From NCBI GenBank assembly GCA_013822125.1, contig PNJY01000003.1:1-64000 (forward strand): 64,000 bases of DNA, written 5' to 3'. A program made the position numbers and the translations under genes. The notes beneath the pieces were generated by a model that worked only from the letters and a program-made list of their open reading frames with translations, ran no database searches and was not told the DNA's origin. Below are positions 36,509 to 45,678 of this stretch, piece after piece. The stretch is from Erythrobacter sp. GTDB taxonomy: Bacteria; Pseudomonadota; Alphaproteobacteria; Sphingomonadales; Sphingomonadaceae. Position 1 is the stretch's first letter. Every line of letters begins with the position of its first letter.

Positions 36509-37552
36509 ATGGCGTCACCTCCGATTTCCGAACTGAGCGAACGAGCGCGCGAAATCTTCAGGCTGGTGGTCGAAGGATATATCGGTAGCGGGCATCCGGT
36601 CGGCTCGAAGACCCTGGCCGGAGCAGGCGCGCTTAGCCTGTCGCCTGCTTCGATCCGTTCGGTGCTGGCCGATCTCGAGCACCTGGGCCTGTTGGCTGCT
36701 CCGCATACCAGCGCAGGGCGGATGCCGACCGATCTGGGCCTCAGGCTATTCGTTGACGGCATGATGCGTGTGTCCGAGCCATCGCCTGAAGAACGTGCCG
36801 CAATCGAAGATCGTCTTTCCGAACCCGGGCCGATCGAGCATGCGCTGGAGAAAACCAGCGCGATCCTGTCCGATATCTCGGGCGCTGCGGGCATGGTCAT
36901 GGTGCCCAATCGCGAGCAGCGGTTGGCGCAGTTCAGCTTGGTCGATCTGGGGCATGGGCGGGCGCTGGCGGTGCTGGTGGGCGAAGATGGCGGGATCGAG
37001 AACCGTGTGATCGAACTGGGCGCAGCAGCCGTGCCGGGCTCGCTCGAACAAGTGAGCAATTACATTACCGCGCATCTTGCGGGCCGGACGCTGGGCGAGG
37101 CGGCGCGCATCATGCGGGCCGAAATCGCCGCAGGCAGATCCCGGCTCGATACTGCGAGCCAAAGCCTGGTCGAGCGCGGTCTGGCGGTGTGGAGCGAAGA
37201 CGCGGCGCAGCGCCCGGTCCTGATCGTGCGCGGGCAGGCCAACCTGCTTGACGATGCCGCGTTGGGTGATATCGAGCGCATCCGGTTGTTGATCGAGGAT
37301 CTTGAGAGCAAGCAGTCGGTGGCAGAACTGCTCGAAGGCGCGCGGCAGGCAGAAGCGACGCGCATTTTCATCGGCAGCGAGAACCGGCTGTTCGCTCTGT
37401 CGGGCTCTTCGGTCATCGCATCACCCTATCGCGACAGGGAAGGGCGGGTGATCGGGGTTCTGGGTGTAATAGGGCCGACGCGGTTGAATTACGCGCGGGT
37501 CGTCCCCATGGTGGACCTGACCGCCCGATCGCTGGGCAAACTGTTTGGATAG
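36509..37552 (+). CDS. hrcA: Heat-inducible transcription repressor HrcA
   Basis: The 347-residue repressor starts with a winged helix ([30 protein letters not shown]) and continues with [40 protein letters not shown] and the C-terminal [22 protein letters not shown]. HrcA binds CIRCE operators, usually at groESL. I find no CIRCE before hrcA or dnaK here, so its targets probably lie elsewhere. grpE follows after 12 bases. Confidence 0.95.
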   Translation: MASPPISELSERAREIFRLVVEGYIGSGHPVGSKTLAGAGALSLSPASIRSVLADLEHLGLLAAPHTSAGRMPTDLGLRLFVDGMMRVSEPSPEERAAIEDRLSEPGPIEHALEKTSAILSDISGAAGMVMVPNREQRLAQFSLVDLGHGRALAVLVGEDGGIENRVIELGAAAVPGSLEQVSNYITAHLAGRTLGEAARIMRAEIAAGRSRLDTASQSLVERGLAVWSEDAAQRPVLIVRGQANLLDDAALGDIERIRLLIEDLESKQSVAELLEGARQAEATRIFIGSENRLFALSGSSVIASPYRDREGRVIGVLGVIGPTRLNYARVVPMVDLTARSLGKLFG

Positions 37553-37564
37553 CTGGAAGTTTTG

Positions 37565-38158
37565 ATGACCGATAACGACAAGTCGCGGACCCCCGATGAG
37601 GCGGTTGCCGCTGAATTGAAGGGCGTTCCCGAAGAGTTTCTCGACAAGTCCGCTGCCGAAATGGCGGAGGATGATACGAGCGCGCTTGACCGGGCGCTGG
37701 AACGTCTGCGAGACGATCTCGAAGCTGCGAAGCAGGAAATGCTCTACGCCAAGGCAGAGACGCAGAACGTGCGCCGCCGCATGGAAAAGGACGTGATCGA
37801 CGCGCGCAACTATGCCGCAACCGGCTTTGCCCGCGATGTCCTGAGCATTGGCGACAATCTCGCCCGCGCGATGCAGGCTGTGCCGGACGAACTGCGCGAA
37901 GATGAAAAGCTGAAAGGCCTGCTCGCTGGCATCGAGGCGACCCAGCGCGAACTCGAGAAGATATTCACCCAACATGGTATTACACGGATCGCCTCGGTCG
38001 GGCTGCCGCTCGATCCCAACCAACACCAGGCAATGATGGAGGTGCCCAGCGACGCGCACGAACCGGGCACCATCGTGCAGGAAATGCAGTCCGGCTACAT
38101 GATCAAGGACCGGTTGCTGCGCCCCGCAATGGTCGGCGTGGCGAAGAAGCCGGAATAG
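37565..38158 (+). CDS. grpE: Nucleotide exchange factor GrpE
   Basis: The 197-residue protein releases ADP from DnaK. It has a long N-terminal coiled coil (ALERLRDDLEAAKQEMLYAKAETQNVRRRMEKDV) and the beta-domain signature PNQHQAMMEVPSDAHEPGTIVQEMQSGYMIKDRLLRPAMVGVAK. I use ATG 37565; a TTG directly before it is in frame. Its last 14 codons and the following seven bases form the first copy of a 49-bp direct repeat. Confidence 0.95.
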   Translation: MTDNDKSRTPDEAVAAELKGVPEEFLDKSAAEMAEDDTSALDRALERLRDDLEAAKQEMLYAKAETQNVRRRMEKDVIDARNYAATGFARDVLSIGDNLARAMQAVPDELREDEKLKGLLAGIEATQRELEKIFTQHGITRIASVGLPLDPNQHQAMMEVPSDAHEPGTIVQEMQSGYMIKDRLLRPAMVGVAKKPE

Positions 38159-38162
38159 TCCG
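38114..38162 (+). repeat. 49-bp direct repeat, copy 1 (grpE 3' end)
   Basis: Identical over all 49 bases to 39101-39149. It starts on a codon boundary of grpE, encodes LLRPAMVGVAKKPE plus the TAG stop, and extends four bases past the stop. The distance between copies is 987 bp. It behaves like an attachment-site or recombination duplication at a gene 3' end. Confidence 0.92.
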
Positions 38163-38173
38163 GAAGGATTGTA

Positions 38174-39145
38174 GTGTCTGAAATTTCAAGATTATTGGTT
38201 GTCCTGACATTATTCATTGGATTATCCTGGCTTCTCTATAAGTTGGAGGGCAAGAACAGTCGCCGTGGGGCAAAAGATCGTATTGATTTGGAATATAGAC
38301 CATACACTACAAAATATGACTTAGAACTACGAGGACGGGATTTAAGCGCCTTGCGCACTGCGGACTCAAACAGCACCGAATATACCGCGAAGATCTCGGT
38401 CAAGGACGTTGAGAAGCGCAAGGAAATTGCTGCAACGAGCTATGCAACTGCCATCGAAAACCTTGGTAAGCTGAAATTCCCGACGTCTATATTTGAGGGA
38501 ACTGCGATCGCTATTTTGCTGGACCTTTCAGGTTCAATGGCAAATCGATTGCCTGTCCTTTCCGGGGAAGTTGCAGCCATCACCGACCATCTTGAAGCAC
38601 TTGGCGCACGAGTCAGTGTGCTAGGTTTTACAACGCATGGATGGCGTGGAGGTGAGGCAAGACGAGATTGGGTCAGCGCAGGCCAGCCTGCTTATCCGGG
38701 CAGACTTTGTGCTCTCAAACACATTTGCTTCAAGGATTTCGATCAATCGAGGGAGCCGGACGATTGGGACAGCATGCTCGATGGCAAAATCTTGCGCGAG
38801 AATGTCGATGGCGAAGCAATTCAATGGGCCAATGGCTTGCTTGGACGGCGTGGGGAGGCTCATCGGGTGCTGCTTGTTGTTTCTGATGGGGCACCGGTCG
38901 ATGATTCGACGATTATGGCGAATGGCAAGAATTACCTCTATCGACACCTAAAACAGGTTATCAGTGAACTGCAGGCTGACGATCAATGTCACCTCGTTGC
39001 CGTGGGCATAGAACACCAAGTTAATTCCATTTATTCAAAGTCGATGGCGATGGAGGACCTCTTTGGCTTTGCGGAGACGGTGTCGTCCTATCTTGCCGAA
39101 TTGCTGCGCCCCGCAATGGTCGGCGTGGCGAAGAAGCCGGAATAG
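38174..39145 (+). CDS. Membrane-anchored CobT-type VWA protein fused to the GrpE tail
   Basis: The 323-residue protein has one N-terminal membrane helix (residues 6-22), a charged linker, and a C-terminal VWA domain closely resembling cobaltochelatase subunit CobT. The MIDAS motif is D117-L-S119-G-S121, then VLGFTTHGWRGG, AYPGRLCALKHICFK, LRENVDGEAIQWA and VVSDGAPVDDST. It lacks the acidic N-terminal half of CobT. Residues 310-323 (LLRPAMVGVAKKPE) are the GrpE C-terminus, encoded by the second repeat copy. The first 180 bases of the unit are about 40% G+C by hand count, so foreign origin is likely. A GTG start follows GGAAGGA. Function unknown. Confidence 0.85.
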   Translation: MSEISRLLVVLTLFIGLSWLLYKLEGKNSRRGAKDRIDLEYRPYTTKYDLELRGRDLSALRTADSNSTEYTAKISVKDVEKRKEIAATSYATAIENLGKLKFPTSIFEGTAIAILLDLSGSMANRLPVLSGEVAAITDHLEALGARVSVLGFTTHGWRGGEARRDWVSAGQPAYPGRLCALKHICFKDFDQSREPDDWDSMLDGKILRENVDGEAIQWANGLLGRRGEAHRVLLVVSDGAPVDDSTIMANGKNYLYRHLKQVISELQADDQCHLVAVGIEHQVNSIYSKSMAMEDLFGFAETVSSYLAELLRPAMVGVAKKPE

Positions 39146-39149
39146 TCCG
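39101..39149 (+). repeat. 49-bp direct repeat, copy 2
   Basis: Perfect copy of 38114-38162. It supplies the last 14 codons and the stop of the CobT-type VWA gene. The following gene starts seven bases later, so removing one repeat unit would leave grpE ending about ten bases before the threonine-synthase-like gene. Confidence 0.92.
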
Positions 39150-39155
39150 CCCGCG

Positions 39156-40382
39156 ATGCTGAGCGCCAATCTGCAGGGCGAGCGCGCGACTTTTGTCACT
39201 CATCTCGAATGCTCGATGACGGGGGAGCGCTATCCGGCCGACCGGCTCCACGGTCTTTCGGCGGCGGGCAAGCCTTTACTGGTGCGTTATGATCTGAGCG
39301 CTGCGGGCCGGGCGGTTTCGCGCGATGGCATGGCGTCTCGCCCCACAGATCTGTGGCGCTGGCGCGAACTGCTGCCCGTTCGCCATACTTCGAGCGTGGT
39401 CAGCCTGGGCGAGATCGAAACCCCGCTGATCCCGATTCCGCGCAGCGGCGGGCCGGGGGTGATCGTCAAGGACGAAGGCCGCCTGCCAACCGGCAGCTTC
39501 AAGGCGCGCGGGCTGGTAATGGCGGTGGCGATGGCGAAGGAACTGGGCGTGACCCGCATCGCCATGCCCACCAACGGCAACGCGGGCGCGGCGCTGGCGG
39601 CCTATGCCACCCGCGCCGGGATCGAGACCGTGGTGCTCTGCCCTGATGACACTCCAGAGGTAAACGTTCGCGAGATCGCGGCGCAGGGTGCGCGGGTCTG
39701 GCGCGTCAACGGGCTGATCGACGATTGCGGCGCGATCGTGGGGAAGGGCGCTGCTGAGGGGCTGTGGTTCGATTTCTCGACGCTCAAGGAACCCTATCGC
39801 ATCGAGGGCAAGAAGACGATGGGGCTGGAACTGGCCGCGCAGCTGGGATGGCGGCTTCCCAAGGCGATCTTCTATCCCACCGGTGGCGGCACGGGCCTGA
39901 TCGGGATGTGGAAGGCCTTCGACGAACTCGAGCAACTGGGCTGGATCGGGCCGGAGCGGCCGAAGATGTTCGCGGTGCAGGCAAGCGGCTGCGCTCCGAT
40001 CGTCAAGGCTTTCGAGGCAGGCGAGGAGCATGCCGAGCGGTGGGAGAATGCGCATACCATCGCCGCCGGTATCCGGGTGCCGCGCGCCGTGGGCGATTTC
40101 CTGATTCTGCGGGCGGTGCGCGAAAGCGGCGGCAGAGCGCTCGCCGTCGATGATGAGGCGATCGAGCAGGCCACCGCCGATTGCGCCGCGCAAGATGGAT
40201 TGCTGCTGTGCCCCGAAGGCGGGGCGACGCTGGCGGCATGGCGCAAGGCGGTGGCCGAAGGGCTGGTTGGTGCCGATGACGAGGTGGTGTTATTCAACTG
40301 CGCGACGGGACTGAAGTACCCGCTGGCGGATCGCTCGCACGTTCTCGACAGGAATGACCTCCCTCCGCTTGAAACCCTATAG
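39156..40382 (+). CDS. Threonine synthase-like PLP enzyme
   Basis: The 408-residue PLP fold-type II enzyme has the N-terminal LECSMTGERYPADRLHGLSAAGKPLLVRYD segment typical of threonine synthases, the PLP lysine Lys116 in PTGSFKARGL, the phosphate-binding FYPTGGGTGLIGMWKAF, and NGNAGAALAAYA for substrate. It would convert phosphohomoserine to threonine, but related lyases share this build. It has no ribosome binding site of its own close to ATG 39156; before the insertion it would directly follow grpE. Confidence 0.8.
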   Translation: MLSANLQGERATFVTHLECSMTGERYPADRLHGLSAAGKPLLVRYDLSAAGRAVSRDGMASRPTDLWRWRELLPVRHTSSVVSLGEIETPLIPIPRSGGPGVIVKDEGRLPTGSFKARGLVMAVAMAKELGVTRIAMPTNGNAGAALAAYATRAGIETVVLCPDDTPEVNVREIAAQGARVWRVNGLIDDCGAIVGKGAAEGLWFDFSTLKEPYRIEGKKTMGLELAAQLGWRLPKAIFYPTGGGTGLIGMWKAFDELEQLGWIGPERPKMFAVQASGCAPIVKAFEAGEEHAERWENAHTIAAGIRVPRAVGDFLILRAVRESGGRALAVDDEAIEQATADCAAQDGLLLCPEGGATLAAWRKAVAEGLVGADDEVVLFNCATGLKYPLADRSHVLDRNDLPPLETL

Positions 40383-40489
40383 GCCGTTCCTGCGGCAAGT
40401 CGTTGATACCCCGGCATCGGCGCTTCATCGAAGTCTTGTTAATTTCCGGCATCGCCGTCCTAAGCTGTGCGCGGGGACGGAGGGAACCA

Positions 40490-40981
40490 ATGACAACAAG
40501 GATAATCGGCCTGACGGCAGCGGGTTTTGTGCTTGCGGCAACCACCGCATTGGGAACAAGGGCACAGGAGGTCCGGTCGGACGAGGCTCCGCCCACCGTG
40601 GTCCAGATGGAGGCACAACAAGTCGTCGCGGCGCGGCGCGCGGCCTATTTCCTGTCAACCCAGGCGGTGGGCCAGATCAAGGCGGCGACCGAGGAGGGCG
40701 GCGATCTAAAGCGCGCCGTTGCGGGTGCCCGGATGCTGGCCAACTGGGCGAAGGTGTTGCCCACGATGTTCCCCGACGGCACCAAGACCGAAGGTTCGCG
40801 CGCGCTCGATACGGTTTGGACCGACCGGGCAGGCTTTGAAACGCGCGCAGCAGCCTATCAGCAGGCGGCGCTGGAAGTGGCAAGGTTTGCTGAGGAAGGT
40901 AATCGCGAGGAAACCGCCAAGGCATTCATGGCCATGGCCGCCACTTGCCATGCCTGCCACGAGCAGTACCGGAAGGAATGA
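40490..40981 (+). CDS. Cytochrome c' family protein
   Basis: The 163-residue protein has a signal peptide (GLTAAGFVLAATTALGTRAQ) and an all-helical cytochrome c' fold ending in the haem motif CHACH. Conserved pieces include QMEAQQVVAARRAAYFLSTQ, MLANWAKVLPTMFPDGT and TVWTDRAGFETRAAAYQQAAL. Cytochromes c' are periplasmic and bind NO or CO; exact role unknown. GGAGGGAACC precedes ATG 40490. Confidence 0.87.
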   Translation: MTTRIIGLTAAGFVLAATTALGTRAQEVRSDEAPPTVVQMEAQQVVAARRAAYFLSTQAVGQIKAATEEGGDLKRAVAGARMLANWAKVLPTMFPDGTKTEGSRALDTVWTDRAGFETRAAAYQQAALEVARFAEEGNREETAKAFMAMAATCHACHEQYRKE

Positions 40982-40996
40982 TCCTGCCGCCGCACG

Positions 40997-41491
40997 CTAT
41001 GCGAGCCTGGCCGCCCCCGGAAAATTGACAAGAACGTCATAGGCCGACGGATCGCTTGCCTGCGCAAGCCGAATTCCGTTGCGCAGCAGGAAGGCGTGGC
41101 GGACGATCTCGGCCTGCTGCTCGATGCCATAGCGCACCAGCGGCCATCCCGGGCGCAAGCCATAATCGTATCGCGCCCACGGCATACGACCGATAATCAG
41201 GAACCAGCGCCCGCGCGTCTGAGCCTGCCAGACATGCGTCATCTCATGAATGAAGAAGCCTTGCCGATGGATATTCGCCTGCGAGAAATCATCGCAGTAA
41301 CTTTCGCTGAACGGATGGAAATGCAGGTGCCCCATGGGAGCCATGGCGATATGGCGTGGCTGGAAGGGAAACCACTTGCGCCGCCGGATAGTGACGCGGG
41401 AATATTCGACCGCGTCGCCGAAAATTCCGCGAGCAAGTTCAATCTCACCCAATGTGAGCGATCGTTCACCCCCAACCGGGCAATTCGGCAC
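40997..41491 (-). CDS. Conserved protein with HExxH-type motif (Vgr-related in databases)
   Basis: The 164-residue protein contains FFIHEMTHVWQAQTRGRW, a HExxH zinc-peptidase-like motif, preceded by HIAMAPMGHLHFHP and followed by a downstream glutamate in GIEQQAEIVRHAFLL. I recall similar sphingomonad proteins labelled Vgr-related, but the label has no clear basis. No signal peptide. It may be a small metallopeptidase or a degenerate one. The GTG start at 41491 is uncertain. Confidence 0.6.
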   Translation of the reverse strand: MPNCPVGGERSLTLGEIELARGIFGDAVEYSRVTIRRRKWFPFQPRHIAMAPMGHLHFHPFSESYCDDFSQANIHRQGFFIHEMTHVWQAQTRGRWFLIIGRMPWARYDYGLRPGWPLVRYGIEQQAEIVRHAFLLRNGIRLAQASDPSAYDVLVNFPGAARLA

Positions 41492-41511
41492 TACGTCAGC
41501 CGGCTGGCGCG

Positions 41512-41997
41512 TCAGCGTTCATCCCCGGCGGCCCTGATCTCGACCGGAAAACTGTGTTTGTCCCCGCCTGATACGGTGAGTGTCACTTCGGTTGAACCGC
41601 CAGGCTTGAGATCGGGCGAAACCACAAATGCCATCACATGCCTTTTGCCCGGTTCGAACGAGAGCTTGTCGCCCTTCTTGATGCCGATGGGCAACGCTTC
41701 CATCATCTGCACCTTGAAATCGTACTCGCCATAATCGTGCAGCATGGCGCTTTTCGCGCCAGCCACATCGGCGCGGCGGATCGTCAGCCCGCGGTCACCT
41801 TCATAGGAGAGATCGAAATAGACGGCAGCGGGGTTCCCTGCGACTGGTGCCAGCACCATCCTGCCATTGTTCACGCTCAGACCGGGCACGCCTTCCACCT
41901 CAGTCTGGGCGGCTTCATCGGCTCCGCCGCCGCAGGATTGCAACGCAAGGCTTGATACCAGCAGCATCGCTGCCCAGACCGGCTTGGCATTCATCAT
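41512..41997 (-). CDS. PCu(A)C-type copper chaperone lipoprotein
   Basis: The 161-residue lipoprotein has a signal and lipobox (LVSSLALQSC). The mature part carries H-x10-M-x21-H-x-M exactly: His in AMLHDYGEY, Met in VQMMEAL, then HVM in GKRHVMAF. This is the PCu(A)C copper-binding signature; such proteins bring copper to cytochrome oxidase CuA. I start at ATG 41997 after GGGAGAG; the longer frame from 42087 is not needed. A cytochrome c' gene is nearby, but no oxidase gene. Confidence 0.88.
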   Translation of the reverse strand: MMNAKPVWAAMLLVSSLALQSCGGGADEAAQTEVEGVPGLSVNNGRMVLAPVAGNPAAVYFDLSYEGDRGLTIRRADVAGAKSAMLHDYGEYDFKVQMMEALPIGIKKGDKLSFEPGKRHVMAFVVSPDLKPGGSTEVTLTVSGGDKHSFPVEIRAAGDER

Positions 41998-42045
41998 CAA
42001 CTCTCCCCCCGATGCGAAACAGTGAAAATCTACCGTGCACGGTCT

Positions 42046-42073
42046 CTTGTGCCAAGCGAATCCACTCCTATAT
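42046..42073 (+). promoter_or_regulatory. Sigma32-type heat-shock promoter of dnaK
   Basis: CTTG at 42046 and CCTATAT at 42067-42073 are separated by 17 bases, matching the alphaproteobacterial RpoH consensus CTTG-N17-CYTATNT completely. Transcription would start near 42081, giving a leader of about 90 bases before dnaK. Confidence 0.75.
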
Positions 42074-42174
42074 CGCCCGTGTAACACAGTAACTCTCTAG
42101 AGCCGACGACCGGTTTTGCCCCTGTGGAGATCCGAAAGTCTGGCGTCCAATTATAGAAGACGGATGGAAGAACA

Positions 42175-44100
<1,926 letters not shown>

Positions 44101-44109
44101 AGGAATGGA

Positions 44110-44151
44110 CCCTCCCTCTCCTCCTGACGGGGGGAGAGGCCGGGGAGAGGG
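44110..44151. repeat. C-rich/G-rich palindromic repeat between dnaK and dnaJ
   Basis: CCCTCTCC at 44114-44121 can pair with GGAGAGG at 44133-44139 or GGGGAGAGGG at 44142-44151. The last G-rich arm lies eight bases before the dnaJ ATG and probably acts as its Shine-Dalgarno sequence. A related element is at 61044-61084. Confidence 0.7.
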
Positions 44152-44158
44152 CTGATTG

Positions 44159-45280
44159 ATGTCGTCCGAAACCGACTATTACGAACTTCTGCAGGTTTCG
44201 CGCGACGCCGATGACGGCGCGATCAAGGCTGCCTATCGCAAGCTGGCGATGCAATACCATCCCGATCGCAATCCCGGCTGCGGTGACAGCGAAGCGCGAT
44301 TCAAGGCCATCAGCCAGGCCTATGATTGTCTCAAGGACCCGCAGAAACGTGCGGCCTACGACCGTTTCGGCCACGCCGCCTTCCAGAACGGTGGATTTGG
44401 TAACGGCCACGCGCGCGGTCCCGACTTCGGCGACATTGGCGACATATTCGAAACGATTTTCGGCAGCGCCTTTGGTGCCGGGGGCGCACGCAGACAGCCG
44501 CGGCGCGGCGCCGACCTGCGTTACGATCTGGAAATCACGCTGGAGCAGGCTTTTCACGGCCACGCGGCCGAAATCGAGATCGAAGTTTCGCAAGGATGCG
44601 ACAGCTGCGGCGGATCGGGGGCGAGCCCCGGCACGCAGGAACGCGAATGCCATTTGTGCAACGGCCACGGGCAGGTGCGCGCCAAGCAGGGCTTCTTCGT
44701 GGTCGAACGACCCTGCCCGACCTGTCACGGTCGCGGCACGGTGATCGAAAATCCGTGCAAGGAATGCCGCGGTGAAGGCGTGGTCGATCGCCCCAGAAAG
44801 CTTGAGGTCGAAGTTCCGCAAGGCGTTGACACCGGCACGCGCATAAGGCTTGCAGGCAAGGGCGAGGCAGGCCCGCGCGGCGCTCCGGCGGGTGATCTGT
44901 ACATTTTCGTCCACGTCCGCCCGCATGCGCTCTATCAGCGCGAGGGCACCACGCTGGCAATGCGGGTACCGGTCAGCTTCACCACCGCCGCGCTAGGCGG
45001 GTTTGTCGAGGTTCCCGATCTCGATGGCGGGGTCAACCGGCTCGACATTCCGGCCGGCATCCAGTCGGGTCGCCAATTGCGGATTCGCGGGGCAGGCATG
45101 CCGGTGCTGCAAGGGCGCGGGCGCGGCGATCTTGTTGCCGAGATCCTGGTCGAGACCCCGACCCGCCTGAGCCGCAAGCAGCGCGAAATCCTCGAATCGT
45201 TTCGTGAGACCGAAACCGGGGACGAATGCCCTGAAAGCAAAGGTTTCTTCGAGAAGTTGAAGGACGCATTTGGCGGATAG
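44159..45280 (+). CDS. dnaJ: Co-chaperone DnaJ (Hsp40)
   Basis: The 373-residue protein has a J domain with the HPD motif (MQYHPDRNPG), a G/F-rich linker (FGHAAFQNGGFGNGHARG), four zinc-finger repeats (CDSCGGSG, CHLCNGHG, CPTCHGRG, CKECRGEG) and the C-terminal substrate-binding region. It stimulates DnaK ATPase. I use ATG 44159 rather than the TTG just before it. Confidence 0.97.
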   Translation: MSSETDYYELLQVSRDADDGAIKAAYRKLAMQYHPDRNPGCGDSEARFKAISQAYDCLKDPQKRAAYDRFGHAAFQNGGFGNGHARGPDFGDIGDIFETIFGSAFGAGGARRQPRRGADLRYDLEITLEQAFHGHAAEIEIEVSQGCDSCGGSGASPGTQERECHLCNGHGQVRAKQGFFVVERPCPTCHGRGTVIENPCKECRGEGVVDRPRKLEVEVPQGVDTGTRIRLAGKGEAGPRGAPAGDLYIFVHVRPHALYQREGTTLAMRVPVSFTTAALGGFVEVPDLDGGVNRLDIPAGIQSGRQLRIRGAGMPVLQGRGRGDLVAEILVETPTRLSRKQREILESFRETETGDECPESKGFFEKLKDAFGG

Positions 45281-45318
45281 GCCATATTTCCTTTACCAAT
45301 TGCTGGCAAAAGGTAACC

Positions 45319-45621
45319 ATGAACAAGTTTGAGATACCGCGGATCGCCGATCGCAGGCCATTGCGCATCCTTGTCGATGGGCGGGTCCGTTCGCGGCAGG
45401 TCTATGTCGATCTGTTCGATCTTTCCGAACACGGCTGCAAGATCAAGGGACGCCACGGCTTCGTCACCGAAGGTGAAACGGTGAACCTGAGAATCGCCGG
45501 TTTCAAGACCCCGCTCGGTACTATCGCCTGGGTTGAGAACGAATATGCCGGTGTCGCCTTTGAAGGCAGTCTGCACCCGGCGGTGCTTGATCATATCTGC
45601 AAGGTCAATGCGGTAGGCTGA
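45319..45621 (+). CDS. PilZ domain protein
   Basis: The 100-residue protein is one PilZ domain. ADRRPLRILVDGRV supplies the RxxxR-type arginines and DLFDLSEHGCKIKG the DxSxxG motif, so c-di-GMP binding is plausible. It is transcribed in the same direction as dnaJ 38 bases downstream, though a shared function is not implied. It resembles the minus-strand PilZ protein at 16026-16364 only at family level. Confidence 0.83.
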   Translation: MNKFEIPRIADRRPLRILVDGRVRSRQVYVDLFDLSEHGCKIKGRHGFVTEGETVNLRIAGFKTPLGTIAWVENEYAGVAFEGSLHPAVLDHICKVNAVG

Positions 45622-45678
45622 CTGTCATATCAATGGTTGCAACTTCGAGCTGGACCAAGAATGACGTGCGGCACACAA

